64,000 nucleotides of DNA, taken from NCBI GenBank assembly GCA_034664085.1, contig JAXDII010000080.1:31213-95212 (forward strand). Reading direction: 5' to 3'. Made by a program: the position numbers and the translations under genes. The notes beneath the pieces are model-generated. The model worked only from the letters and a program-made list of their open reading frames with translations. It searched no databases and had not been told where the DNA came from. The stretch comes from JACVRW01 sp034664085. Its GTDB lineage: Bacteria > Actinomycetota > Thermoleophilia > Solirubrobacterales > Thermoleophilaceae. Numbering within the stretch: the first letter of the stretch is position 1; each line of letters begins with the position of its first letter. This document shows, piece by piece, positions 42,935 through 50,049 of this stretch.

Positions 42935-43788
42935 GCGCGGCCGTGTCCCTGGCGGCGGTGGCCGGAACCGCCGGCGCGCTCGCCCTGCGGGACCTGCTCG
43001 GCGGGATGCTGGCGGCGCGTGGCAGCGGCGCCGCGCGCGGTGTCGCCGCCCTGGCGGACGCGGTGGTGACGCTCGGGCGTGAGGGCCGCGATCCGGGCGT
43101 GGCCGAGCGCCGGCGGCTGCTGCTGTCCGGCGCTGCGCTCGCGCTCCTGGTCGGCTGGCTGGTCGCCGGTCCGCTGGCCGGCGTGGTGCTCGGCGCGGGC
43201 GGACCCTGGCTCGTGGCGCGGCTGCTGCGCGCGCGGCGGGAGCGCTTCCGCCGGGCCGTCGACGCCGGTGTGCCGGAGCTGGCGCTCGCGGTCGCGGATG
43301 CGCTCGCCGGAGGGCACTCGCTGCGCGGTGCGCTGGGGGAGGCCACGCACTCGGTCGGCGGGGCCGCCGGGCACGAGCTGCGCCGCGCCGCCGCGGAGCT
43401 GGCCGCCGGCGCAGGCACCGACGAGGCGCTCGAGGCGATGCGCGCACGCGTCCGCTCGCACCGGCTCGACACGGTGGTGGCCGCTTGCGTGCTCCAGCGC
43501 CGCGCCGGCGGCGACCTCGCGCGGCTGCTGCGCGAGACCGCCCGCACGATGGAGGAGCTGTCGCGGCTGGAGGGGGAGCTGCGCGCGGCGACGGCGCAGG
43601 CGCGCTTCACCGGCGTGCTGGTCGTGGCGCTGCCGGTGGGCGGCGCGCTGCTGGCAGAGCTGGCGAGCCCGGGCTGGATGCTCGGCCTCTGGGGTTCGTT
43701 CGTGACCGCCTGGCTGGTCGGCATCGCGCTGTTCCTGCAGGCGCTCGCGGCGGTCCTGGTCCACCGGCTCGGGAGGGTGCGATGGTGA
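42931..43788 (+). CDS. tadB: TadB-like type II secretion F domain protein
   Basis: The 285-residue protein has two hydrophobic helices in the first 100 residues (ALLVGWLVAGPLAGVVLGAGGPW). The GspF domain lies in the middle (VPELALAVADALAGGHSLRGALGEA, AACVLQRRAGGDLARLLRETARTMEELSRLEGELRAATAQARFTG). Two C-terminal helices end the protein. TadB forms the inner-membrane platform of the Tad pilus with TadC. The GTG start overlaps the tadA stop by 4 bases. Confidence 0.88.
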   Translation: MSAAVSLAAVAGTAGALALRDLLGGMLAARGSGAARGVAALADAVVTLGREGRDPGVAERRRLLLSGAALALLVGWLVAGPLAGVVLGAGGPWLVARLLRARRERFRRAVDAGVPELALAVADALAGGHSLRGALGEATHSVGGAAGHELRRAAAELAAGAGTDEALEAMRARVRSHRLDTVVAACVLQRRAGGDLARLLRETARTMEELSRLEGELRAATAQARFTGVLVVALPVGGALLAELASPGWMLGLWGSFVTAWLVGIALFLQALAAVLVHRLGRVRW

Positions 43789-43795
43789 GCGCCCG

Positions 43796-44725
43796 ATGAG
43801 CGCGGCGGCGGCGCTCGCCGGGCTGGCCGCGGCGCTGACGGTCGCCGGCTGCGGCCTGCTGCTCGCGGCGCTGCCGCGCGGGTGGGTGCAGCGCGGCGGC
43901 GCGCGCGGTGAGCGCGGACCCGCGCTGCTGCGGCTGCTCGTACGGGCCGGGGCGGGGCTGCAGACGGCCACCACACCGCCACCGGCCAGGAATCAGGAGG
44001 GGTCCGGGGGCGTGAGCCCCCGGCTGTCATCCCTGGAGCGGCGGATCGCTGCCGCTGGCACGCCCGGCGGCCTGGGCCCGCGCGAGCTGATGGCGGCGAA
44101 GCTGGCGGCTGCCGCCGCCGGCGGCATCTGCTCTGCGGCGCTGTGGACCGCGGCACCGGGCCGGCTCGGCGTGGCGCTGTTCGCCGCGGGGCCGGTGGCC
44201 AGCTTCCTGGCGCCGGATGCCTGGCTCGCGCGCCGGGCGGCGGAGCGCGCCAGAGCCGTGCGGCGCGACCTGCCGGCGCTGCTCGACCTGCTGCGGGTTG
44301 GGATCGAGGCCGGCGGCTCGCTGGCGCAGGCGCTGCTCAGGGTGGGAGCGCGGACGCACGGGCCGCTCGCGGCCGAGTGGCGCGCGGTCGGGCGGCAGGT
44401 GGCGCTCGGCGTCCCGCTGGAGCGGGCGCTGGCCGGGATGGCTGCCCGCACGCCCCTGCCGGAGATCAGGGCGCTCGTCTCCGCGCTGGACCGAGCCCGG
44501 CGCCACGGCGCGCCGCTCGCGGACACGCTCGCGGCACAGTCGCGCGACGCGCGCTTCGCGCTGGCTCGCCACGCACGCGAGCACGCGGCACGGGCGGGCC
44601 CGAAGATCCAGCTGGTGGTTGCCCTGCTGCTCGTCCCGTCGGTGCTGCTGCTGGTCGCGGCCGCGCTGCTAGCCGCGCTGCTCGGCGATGGGGGAAACGG
44701 CGGCGGAGCGGCGCTGCCGATCTAG
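43796..44725 (+). CDS. tadC: TadC-like type II secretion F domain protein carrying an in-frame repeat element
   Basis: The 309-residue protein has an N-terminal helix (residues 3-26), then a pair around AAAAGGICSAALW and GVALFAAGPVASFLAPDAWLA. The GspF domain includes RRDLPALLDLLRVGIEAGGSLAQALLRVG and PEIRALVSALDRARRHGAPLADTLAAQS. C-terminal helices are LVVALLLVPSVLLLVAAALLAAL. Codons 63-80 (PARNQEGSGGVSPRLSSL) are encoded by a copy of the dispersed palindromic repeat. The insert lies in the linker between the first helix and the core, so function is probably kept. Confidence 0.85.
   Translation: MSAAAALAGLAAALTVAGCGLLLAALPRGWVQRGGARGERGPALLRLLVRAGAGLQTATTPPPARNQEGSGGVSPRLSSLERRIAAAGTPGGLGPRELMAAKLAAAAAGGICSAALWTAAPGRLGVALFAAGPVASFLAPDAWLARRAAERARAVRRDLPALLDLLRVGIEAGGSLAQALLRVGARTHGPLAAEWRAVGRQVALGVPLERALAGMAARTPLPEIRALVSALDRARRHGAPLADTLAAQSRDARFALARHAREHAARAGPKIQLVVALLLVPSVLLLVAAALLAALLGDGGNGGGAALPI
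43982..44036 (+). repeat. GNRA-hairpin palindromic repeat, copy A (inside tadC)
   Basis: This 55-bp copy matches the one at 44899-44953 at 52 of 55 positions. Its stem CCGGGGGC-GTGA-GCCCCCGG lies at 44004-44023. The unit begins exactly at codon 63 of tadC and stays open in frame. Confidence 0.85.
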
Positions 44726-44751
44726 CGAGCCAACGGCAGCCGGCCAGGCGG

Positions 44752-44803
44752 CGGCGGTGGGCTGTGGTTTGCGTCATATGCGCGACGCTGGCCGCCCACC
44801 GCC
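44752..44803 (+). repeat. 45-bp structured repeat, copy 2 (after tadC)
   Basis: This copy is bounded by a perfect 10-bp inverted repeat, GGCGGTGGGC (44753-44762) and GCCCACCGCC (44794-44803). It holds an inner stem GCGTC/GACGC around CATATGCGC. It matches the element after cpaB at 17443-17487 in 41 of 45 positions and starts 26 bases after the tadC stop. Confidence 0.7.
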
Positions 44804-44844
44804 CGGCGAGGGCCGGAGGCTCGAGCCCGGCGCAGCCAAGCAAG

Positions 44845-44953
44845 CCGGCCAGAGATCAGCGGGGGCCCGGGCGGCGCGAGCCCGGCGCGGGCAGCAAACC
44901 GGCCAGGAATCAGCGGGGGTCCGGGGGCGTGAGCCCCCGGCTGTCATCCCCGG
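44845..44953 (+). repeat. GNRA-hairpin palindromic repeat, copies B1 and B2
   Basis: Two units lie head to tail: B1 (44845-44896, more diverged) and B2 (44899-44953). B2 has the hairpin CCGGGGGC-GTGA-GCCCCCGG at 44921-44940. A fragment of a further unit precedes B1 near 44810. They lie between tadC and the convergent RsbW-like gene. Confidence 0.85.
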
Positions 44954-44957
44954 CTGC

Positions 44958-45353
44958 TCACCCGCGCAGGAGCTCGAACCAGACCCGTGTGGCGCTGTTG
45001 TCCTGGTTGACGCCCCAGCGGTGCGCCAGGCGCTCGACCAGGAACAGGCCCCAGCCGGTGCTGTCGGAGCGCATGTCGGTGTCGGCGGGGTCGAAGCCGG
45101 GTCCCTCGTCGGTGACTTCGGTCCAGACTGCGGAGCGGCCGACGAGGACCTTCAGGACGACGGTCTCGGAGTGTGCGTGGCGGACGCTGTTGGACACCAG
45201 CTCGGTCACGAGCAGGCGCAGCGTCTCCATCAGCGGCGGGTCGATGTCGGCGCGCAGCTTCGAGAGCGCTCGGCGTGCCCGAGCGGCGGCCTCGGGTCCG
45301 CCCGGCAGGCGCAGGGAGATGCCATCGTCCACGCTGGGAGTGCTGGAGCTCAT
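44958..45353 (-). CDS. RsbW-like ATP-binding anti-sigma/serine kinase
   Basis: From ATG 45353 (MSSSTPSVDDGISLRLPG) the protein is 131 residues with the HATPase_c_2 fold. The N box is LRLLVTELVSNSVRHAHSETVVLKV, the G1 box VWTEVTDEGPGFDP and the G2 box STGWGLFLVERLAHRWGV. Proteins of this type bind a sigma factor and phosphorylate an anti-sigma antagonist. The PP2C phosphatase gene just upstream on the same strand is a likely functional partner. No antagonist gene (STAS) is in the window. Confidence 0.88.
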   Translation of the reverse strand: MSSSTPSVDDGISLRLPGGPEAAARARRALSKLRADIDPPLMETLRLLVTELVSNSVRHAHSETVVLKVLVGRSAVWTEVTDEGPGFDPADTDMRSDSTGWGLFLVERLAHRWGVNQDNSATRVWFELLRG

Positions 45354-45527
45354 CGGCGCCTGTCCTGGGGAACCCCAGCGCAGGGCATTCGCCCGCGCCG
45401 CCATGCCGAATTCTGTGGCGATTCGCGTTCTCCCGTTCCGCGTGTGTGATGCAACGATGGCCCTGGTGAGGTGATGGGGCCGTACTTCCCCTGGTGTACC
45501 CAAAGGCTAGGAGAGCGCAACATAACG

Positions 45528-45541
45528 CCCGCTTCGGCGGG
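45528..45541 (-). terminator. Hairpin downstream of the PAS/GAF/PP2C gene
   Basis: The minus strand CCCGC-CGAA-GCGGG is a 5-bp stem with a tight loop, 26 bases after the phosphatase stop, followed by only a weakly T-rich stretch. It is a possible weak terminator. Confidence 0.35.
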
Positions 45542-45567
45542 TACTTTCTTGCAGGTGCCGGGGGCCA

Positions 45568-48495
45568 TCAGGCGGCCACCCGCAGTACGAGCACCGCTAT
45601 GTCGTCCCGCGGGCTGCCGTCCTGGGCCGCCACCGCCGCATCCTCGACGCGTGACGCGATCGTGTCCGCGCCGCCTCCGGCGCAGGTCGCCACGAGCTTC
45701 GCCAGGCCCTCCTCGTCGAGCGTGTGCCGGGTGCCGCGGCCCTCGATGACGCCGTCCGTGTAGAAGATCAGGGCGTCCCCCGGTCCGAGCGACACGGAGC
45801 AGTCCTCGAAGCGCGGGTCGGGCAGCACGCCGAGCAGCGTGCCGGGCTCACCCACCAGCTCGACGGTGCCGTCGACGCGCAGCAGCAGCGGCAGCGGATG
45901 GCCGCCGCTCGCGAACCCGACGCGCGCGCCCTCGTCGAGCGGCTCCAGGTAGGCGTAGGCGACCGTGCAGAAGCGGCGGTCGTCGCGCTGGCGCAGCAGC
46001 GCCTCGTTCAGCACGCCGAGGCTGCGGCTCGGGAGCCGTTCGCGCATCGCGGCGGCGCGCAGGGTGTAGCGCGCCAGCGCCGTGATGGCGGCTGCGTCGG
46101 GGCCCTTGCCGCAGACGTCGCCCATCACCACGGTCCAGCCGCGCCCGCCGGTCTCGAAGAGGTCGTAGAAGTCGCCGCCGACCTCGTTGCCCTGCCCGGT
46201 CGGACGGAAGCGCGCCGCGGCCTCGAACCCCGGGATGTCGGGCAGCTCGGCGGGCAGCAGGCTCTGCTGCAGCGTGCGGGCGATGTAGGCGCGCTCCGAG
46301 AACAGCCGCGCGTTGTCGACGGCGGTGGCGCAGCGCCGAGCGAGCTCCTCGGCGAGCTCCTGATCGTGCTCGTCGAAGCGCCGCCCCGACTGGTCGGTGG
46401 CGAGCGTGAGCGCGCCGAGCGTCTTGCCGCGCGCGATCATCGGCACGACCAGCGCGGAGCGCATCCCGAACTGGCGGACGTGCTCGGCCCGCGAGCGCTC
46501 GTCCTCGGTCACGGGCTCGATCCGTGGGATGTCCGGATACAGCTCGGAGCGGCCCGTGCGCAACACGTTCGCCACCCCGCGCGGGGCGTCACGTGGCGTC
46601 GGGAACTCGCGGTCGAGCTCTTGGGCCCGCTGCAGGCGCTCCTCGTCGCGGTGGGCGAGCGCGACGAGCTCGATCTCCGAGTCGCCGATCATGTGCACGG
46701 CGACCCAGTCCGCCACCTCGGGGACGGCCAGCGTGGCCACCTGGCCGAGCACCTCAGACGGCTCGAGGGAGGCGCCCAGCAGGGCGCTGCTGTTGGACAG
46801 GAAGCGCTGCGAGCGCTCGGCTCGCTTGTGCGTCGTGATGTCCTCGATCACGTTGATCGCCATGGTCACGTAACCGTCCTCGTTGAAGATCGGAGTGGCC
46901 TTGACCGCGGACCAGCGCTCCTCTCCGGTGGCGCGCAGGCGGAATCGCACGACCTCCTCGGCGCCTTCCTCGCCGGCGAGCGCGCGGCGCCCCGGCAAGC
47001 GCTCCATCGCCAGCGGCTCGCCGCGCTCGTCGAGGATCTCGAAGCGGTCCAGGATCCACTCGGGCGGCGACGAGAGCAGCTCCTCGATCGTCTCGAAGCC
47101 GAGCAGGCGCAGCGCCGCGTCGTTCGCGAACAGGAGCTCGCCGTCGGGCGCCTGGGCCGTGACCGCGTCGGCCACGCCGCTGAGGATCGCCTGCAGCTGG
47201 TCGCGCGCCTCGGTGGCGTCGAGCCGCGCGAGCTGCTCCAGGCGCAGCAGCTCCTCGCGCTCGGTCTCGGCGGCCTGGCGGTCGGTGATGTCGCGCACCG
47301 TGCCGGTGAACATGGGCGGCTCCGTGCCGGCGATCAGGTTGATCGCCAGCTCCACCGGGAACTCCGTTCCGTCGGCGCGCATCCCGCTCAGCTCGACGCG
47401 CTGGCCGAGCAGCGTGGACTCGCCGGTCGAGACGACGCGCCGCAGGGCCTCCCTGTGGCGGTCGCGCAGCGCCTGCGGGATCACGATCTCGGCCAGCTCG
47501 GACCCCACCGCCTCGGCGGCGGAGCGCCCGAAGATCTGCTCGGCGGCACGGTTGAACTCGACGATGTAGCCGCCGTGGTCGATGGTGATCACGCCGTCCA
47601 GCGAGGAGGCCAGGACCGCGGACTTGCGTGCCTCGCTTTGCCTGACCTTCTCCGCCGCGCGGACGCCCTCGACGAACTCGCCGATCAGCGAGCCGAGCGC
47701 GTCGGTCAGCACGAGCAGGTCCGGGTCGGGCTCGCGCTGCTCGCGCGAGAAGAACTCGATGACGGCCACGCATTCGCCGCCGGTGTGGATCGGAAAGGCG
47801 AGCGCGCCGCGCAGGCCCGCCCTGCCAGCCGACTCCGCCCGCGTGAACGTGTCGGTCTCGAGCACGTTCGCGAACCAGGCGGGCAGGCCGCTGTCCCAGA
47901 CGGCGCCCGGCAGCCCGAACCCGGGAGTCATGACGAGCTGGCGCGTCGCCTCCTCGAACTCGGGCGCCGAGAAGCCCTCGGCGGTCCAGCTCGCCACCGG
48001 CCGGAGGGCGCCGCGGCCGCGGGCCTCCCAGACCTGGCCGACGTCCCAGCCCAGCGGCGCGCCGATCGCCTGCAGCAGCTCGGGCCCGGCGGCTTCGAGC
48101 GAGTCAGCCTCGGCCAGCACGCGCGCGACCCCGAACTGCACCGAGAGCCGGGCGGCGTCGCGCTCGCGGTCGGAGCGCAGGCGCGCGATGCCCACCGCGA
48201 GGCCGCCGACGAGGCCCACGGCGGCGAGCCCGGCGACGTGGTCCGCCGAGCCGAAGGTGTCGCTCGCCAGGCCGAGCGGAATCGCGAGCGCGAGCGCGAA
48301 CAGGGCCACGATGGCGGTCTGGGTGGGGCTTGCCCCGAAGGCCGCCACGACCGGCCCGATCAGGAGCAGCTCGACCAGCACCGTCTCCTCGCCGAGGGCG
48401 AGGTCAAGCGCCGCGACGGCGCATACGGCCACGAGCGAGAGCAGGAACACCCCGCGCCCGTGGCGCACCGCTCCCGTGTGGGTTTGCGAGCCCAA
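45568..48495 (-). CDS. Membrane-bound GAF-PAS-PAS-GAF-PP2C (SpoIIE-type) phosphatase
   Basis: The 975-residue protein (TTG start) has N-terminal membrane helices (about residues 12-110). GAF 1 spans about 120-275. PAS 1 (ASSLDGVITIDHGGYIVEFNRAAEQIFG) and PAS 2 (ILSGVADAVTAQAPDGELLFANDAALRLLG) follow. GAF 2 covers about 560-720. A PP2C/SpoIIE phosphatase (ARTLQQSLLPAELPDIPGFEAAARFRP, NEVGGDFYDLF, VVMGDVCGKGPDAAAITA, DALIFYTDGVIEGR, RDDIAVLVLR) has its metal Asp residues intact. It would dephosphorylate an anti-sigma antagonist in response to sensed signals, opposing the RsbW-like kinase encoded next to it. Confidence 0.93.
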   Translation of the reverse strand: MGSQTHTGAVRHGRGVFLLSLVAVCAVAALDLALGEETVLVELLLIGPVVAAFGASPTQTAIVALFALALAIPLGLASDTFGSADHVAGLAAVGLVGGLAVGIARLRSDRERDAARLSVQFGVARVLAEADSLEAAGPELLQAIGAPLGWDVGQVWEARGRGALRPVASWTAEGFSAPEFEEATRQLVMTPGFGLPGAVWDSGLPAWFANVLETDTFTRAESAGRAGLRGALAFPIHTGGECVAVIEFFSREQREPDPDLLVLTDALGSLIGEFVEGVRAAEKVRQSEARKSAVLASSLDGVITIDHGGYIVEFNRAAEQIFGRSAAEAVGSELAEIVIPQALRDRHREALRRVVSTGESTLLGQRVELSGMRADGTEFPVELAINLIAGTEPPMFTGTVRDITDRQAAETEREELLRLEQLARLDATEARDQLQAILSGVADAVTAQAPDGELLFANDAALRLLGFETIEELLSSPPEWILDRFEILDERGEPLAMERLPGRRALAGEEGAEEVVRFRLRATGEERWSAVKATPIFNEDGYVTMAINVIEDITTHKRAERSQRFLSNSSALLGASLEPSEVLGQVATLAVPEVADWVAVHMIGDSEIELVALAHRDEERLQRAQELDREFPTPRDAPRGVANVLRTGRSELYPDIPRIEPVTEDERSRAEHVRQFGMRSALVVPMIARGKTLGALTLATDQSGRRFDEHDQELAEELARRCATAVDNARLFSERAYIARTLQQSLLPAELPDIPGFEAAARFRPTGQGNEVGGDFYDLFETGGRGWTVVMGDVCGKGPDAAAITALARYTLRAAAMRERLPSRSLGVLNEALLRQRDDRRFCTVAYAYLEPLDEGARVGFASGGHPLPLLLRVDGTVELVGEPGTLLGVLPDPRFEDCSVSLGPGDALIFYTDGVIEGRGTRHTLDEEGLAKLVATCAGGGADTIASRVEDAAVAAQDGSPRDDIAVLVLRVAA

Positions 48496-48546
48496 CCCGA
48501 GTCCAGAGTACTTCGCTCAGGGTCTGCGCTGTATACAACGATCGTC

Positions 48547-49254
48547 GTGGAGCGTTCTGATCAGGATCCGGAGGGCGTGGTGCGGGTGCGCGCGCCGAAC
48601 GCCTCCCCGCTCACGCTCGACGGCACGAACACCTACGTGGCCGCGGGCTGGGTCGTGGATCCGGGGCCGCGGGACCCCGCTCACATAGAGGCCGTGCGAG
48701 CGGCCGCCGGCGACGGCATCGAGGGTGTGGTGCTGACCCACGGGCACGCCGACCACTCCGAGGGCGCCGAGCTGCTCGGCGTGCCCGTGCACACACCCGG
48801 CGAGGGCGAGCGGGCCGGGCCCTTCCGGGCGCTCGCCACTCCCGGCCACTCCAAGGACAGCGTCTGCCTGCTGCTGGGGCGGGTCTGCTTCACCGGCGAC
48901 ACCGTGCTCGGCACCGGCAGCGTCTTCATCGCGCCGGGAGAGGGCTCCCTGTCCGCCTACCTGGACTCGCTGCGGCGCCTGCGCACGCTGGCGCTCGACG
49001 TGCTCTGCCCGGGCCACGGCCCTTACGTCTGGGCCCCGGCCGCCAAGCTCGACGAGTACCTCGCCCACCGCCTCCAGCGCGAGCAGCGGCTGGTAGAGGC
49101 TCTCGACGCCGGCCTGCGAACCGCCGACGAGCTGCTCGACTCGGCCTGGTCCGACGCGCCGCCGGACCTGCGCGCGTTCGCGGGCCTGTCACTGGCCGCG
49201 CACCTCGAGAAGCTGGGGGAGGAAGGGCGGCTGCCGGAGGGCGTGGAGGCGTAG
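48547..49254 (+). CDS. MBL-fold metallo-hydrolase
   Basis: From GTG 48547 the protein has 235 residues. The metal motif is VVLTHGHADHSEGAELLG (HxHxDH), with LATPGHSKDSVCLLLGRVCFTGDTVLG and LCPGHGPYV giving the remaining His and Asp ligands. The opening NASPLTLDGTNTYV is typical of LACTB2-like/glyoxalase-II-like hydrolases. A C-terminal winged-helix-like segment (residues 180-232) is also common there. It could be a nuclease or thioesterase; the substrate is undetermined. It is divergent from the phosphatase gene. Confidence 0.85.
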   Translation: MERSDQDPEGVVRVRAPNASPLTLDGTNTYVAAGWVVDPGPRDPAHIEAVRAAAGDGIEGVVLTHGHADHSEGAELLGVPVHTPGEGERAGPFRALATPGHSKDSVCLLLGRVCFTGDTVLGTGSVFIAPGEGSLSAYLDSLRRLRTLALDVLCPGHGPYVWAPAAKLDEYLAHRLQREQRLVEALDAGLRTADELLDSAWSDAPPDLRAFAGLSLAAHLEKLGEEGRLPEGVEA

Positions 49255-49258
49255 GCGC

Positions 49259-49579
49259 TCAGGTGCCAGGCGCGCGGTACCCCACCGAGCGGGCCACCGC
49301 CGCGTCGACCTCCTCGGGCGTGAGCAGCACGATCGTGTCGGCCACCGCGCCGCCGGACGCGTTGACGGAGATCGCGACGGCCGCGGCGGCCTCGTTGTCC
49401 GGCAGCTCGGCGATCACGTAGGCGTCGTGCTGCCCGAAGCCGAAGTGGAAGCTCTCGAGCCGCCCGCCCACGCTCTCGACGGCCTGGTTCACCGCCTCGC
49501 GCCGGCTCGACCCCCCGGCGGCTTGCAGCCCGCGCGCGCCCTCGCTGCTGTAGGACGCTTGGATCAGGAACTTGGGCAT
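49259..49579 (-). CDS. GYD-domain protein
   Basis: The ATG at 49579 follows a strong GGAGGAGG ribosome-binding site, giving 106 residues. MPKFLIQASYSSEGARGL, VNQAVESVGGRLESFHFGFGQHDAYVIAELPDNEAAAAVAISVNASGG and TIVLLTPEEVDAAV match the GYD family (dimeric alpha/beta ferredoxin-like). The family has no settled function. Its stop lies 4 bases from the convergent MBL gene. Confidence 0.85.
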   Translation of the reverse strand: MPKFLIQASYSSEGARGLQAAGGSSRREAVNQAVESVGGRLESFHFGFGQHDAYVIAELPDNEAAAAVAISVNASGGAVADTIVLLTPEEVDAAVARSVGYRAPGT

Positions 49580-49662
49580 GGCCCTCCTCCTATGAGCTCG
49601 GGGTTGCGCCAACCCTCTCACCCCGGGACATCGAGCACAACGAACGCCATACTCGCCGGAGC

Positions 49663-50049
49663 ATGTCTCAGGAGAACGTCGAGATCGTCCGGGCGATCTA
49701 CCAGGCGTGGACCGAGAACACGTCTCCGCGGGACCTGATCGCCGCCGACATGGAGTACGTCAATCCTCCGTATGCCGTGGAGTCCGGGACCAGCTCCGAC
49801 CGCCGCACCCTGGCGAAGGTCAAAGAGGTCTATCCGGACTTCCGAATCGACCCGGAGCGCTACATCGACGCGGGCGACGACGTCGTCGTGATCGGCACCG
49901 CCCACGGCACGGGCGCCAGCGGGGTCGAGGTCCGGTGGCGCCAGGGCTACGTCTGGACGGTCCGCGACGGCAAGGCGGTCCGCTTCTGCTGGTTCAACGA
50001 TCCCGCCGAGGCCCTAGAAGCCATCGGCCTGCCTCCTGAAGCGGCGTAG
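49663..50049 (+). CDS. SnoaL/NTF2-like protein
   Basis: The 128-residue protein opens MSQENVEIVRAIYQAW, a start common to a large NTF2-like family in Thermoleophilia. It continues with a cone-shaped fold pattern (DPERYIDAGDDVVVIGTAHGTG, YVWTVRDGKAVRFCWFNDPAEALEAIGL). Members are small-molecule-binding or isomerase-like, mostly uncharacterised. CATACT lies 9 bases before the ATG. Its last 36 bases overlap the 3' end of copA on the other strand. Confidence 0.85.
   Translation: MSQENVEIVRAIYQAWTENTSPRDLIAADMEYVNPPYAVESGTSSDRRTLAKVKEVYPDFRIDPERYIDAGDDVVVIGTAHGTGASGVEVRWRQGYVWTVRDGKAVRFCWFNDPAEALEAIGLPPEAA

Noticed and set aside
44740..44957. CRISPR array candidate because of repeated units
   Set aside because: Units are contiguous or nearly so, lack unique spacers of regular length and contain long internal palindromes; no cas genes are near.
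45354..45567. Possible small gene or antagonist (STAS) between the rsbW-like and phosphatase genes
   Set aside because: No frame with STAS features is visible; only a short hairpin and likely promoter DNA are seen.
45724..48546. Plus-strand extension of the MBL hydrolase frame across the phosphatase gene
   Set aside because: Only the part after about 48547 matches a known fold; the upstream part is antisense to a well-supported multi-domain gene.
50014..50049. Possible frameshift or assembly error from the 36-base overlap of copA and the NTF2-like gene
   Set aside because: Both proteins end at normal places for their families; a convergent overlap is enough to explain it.
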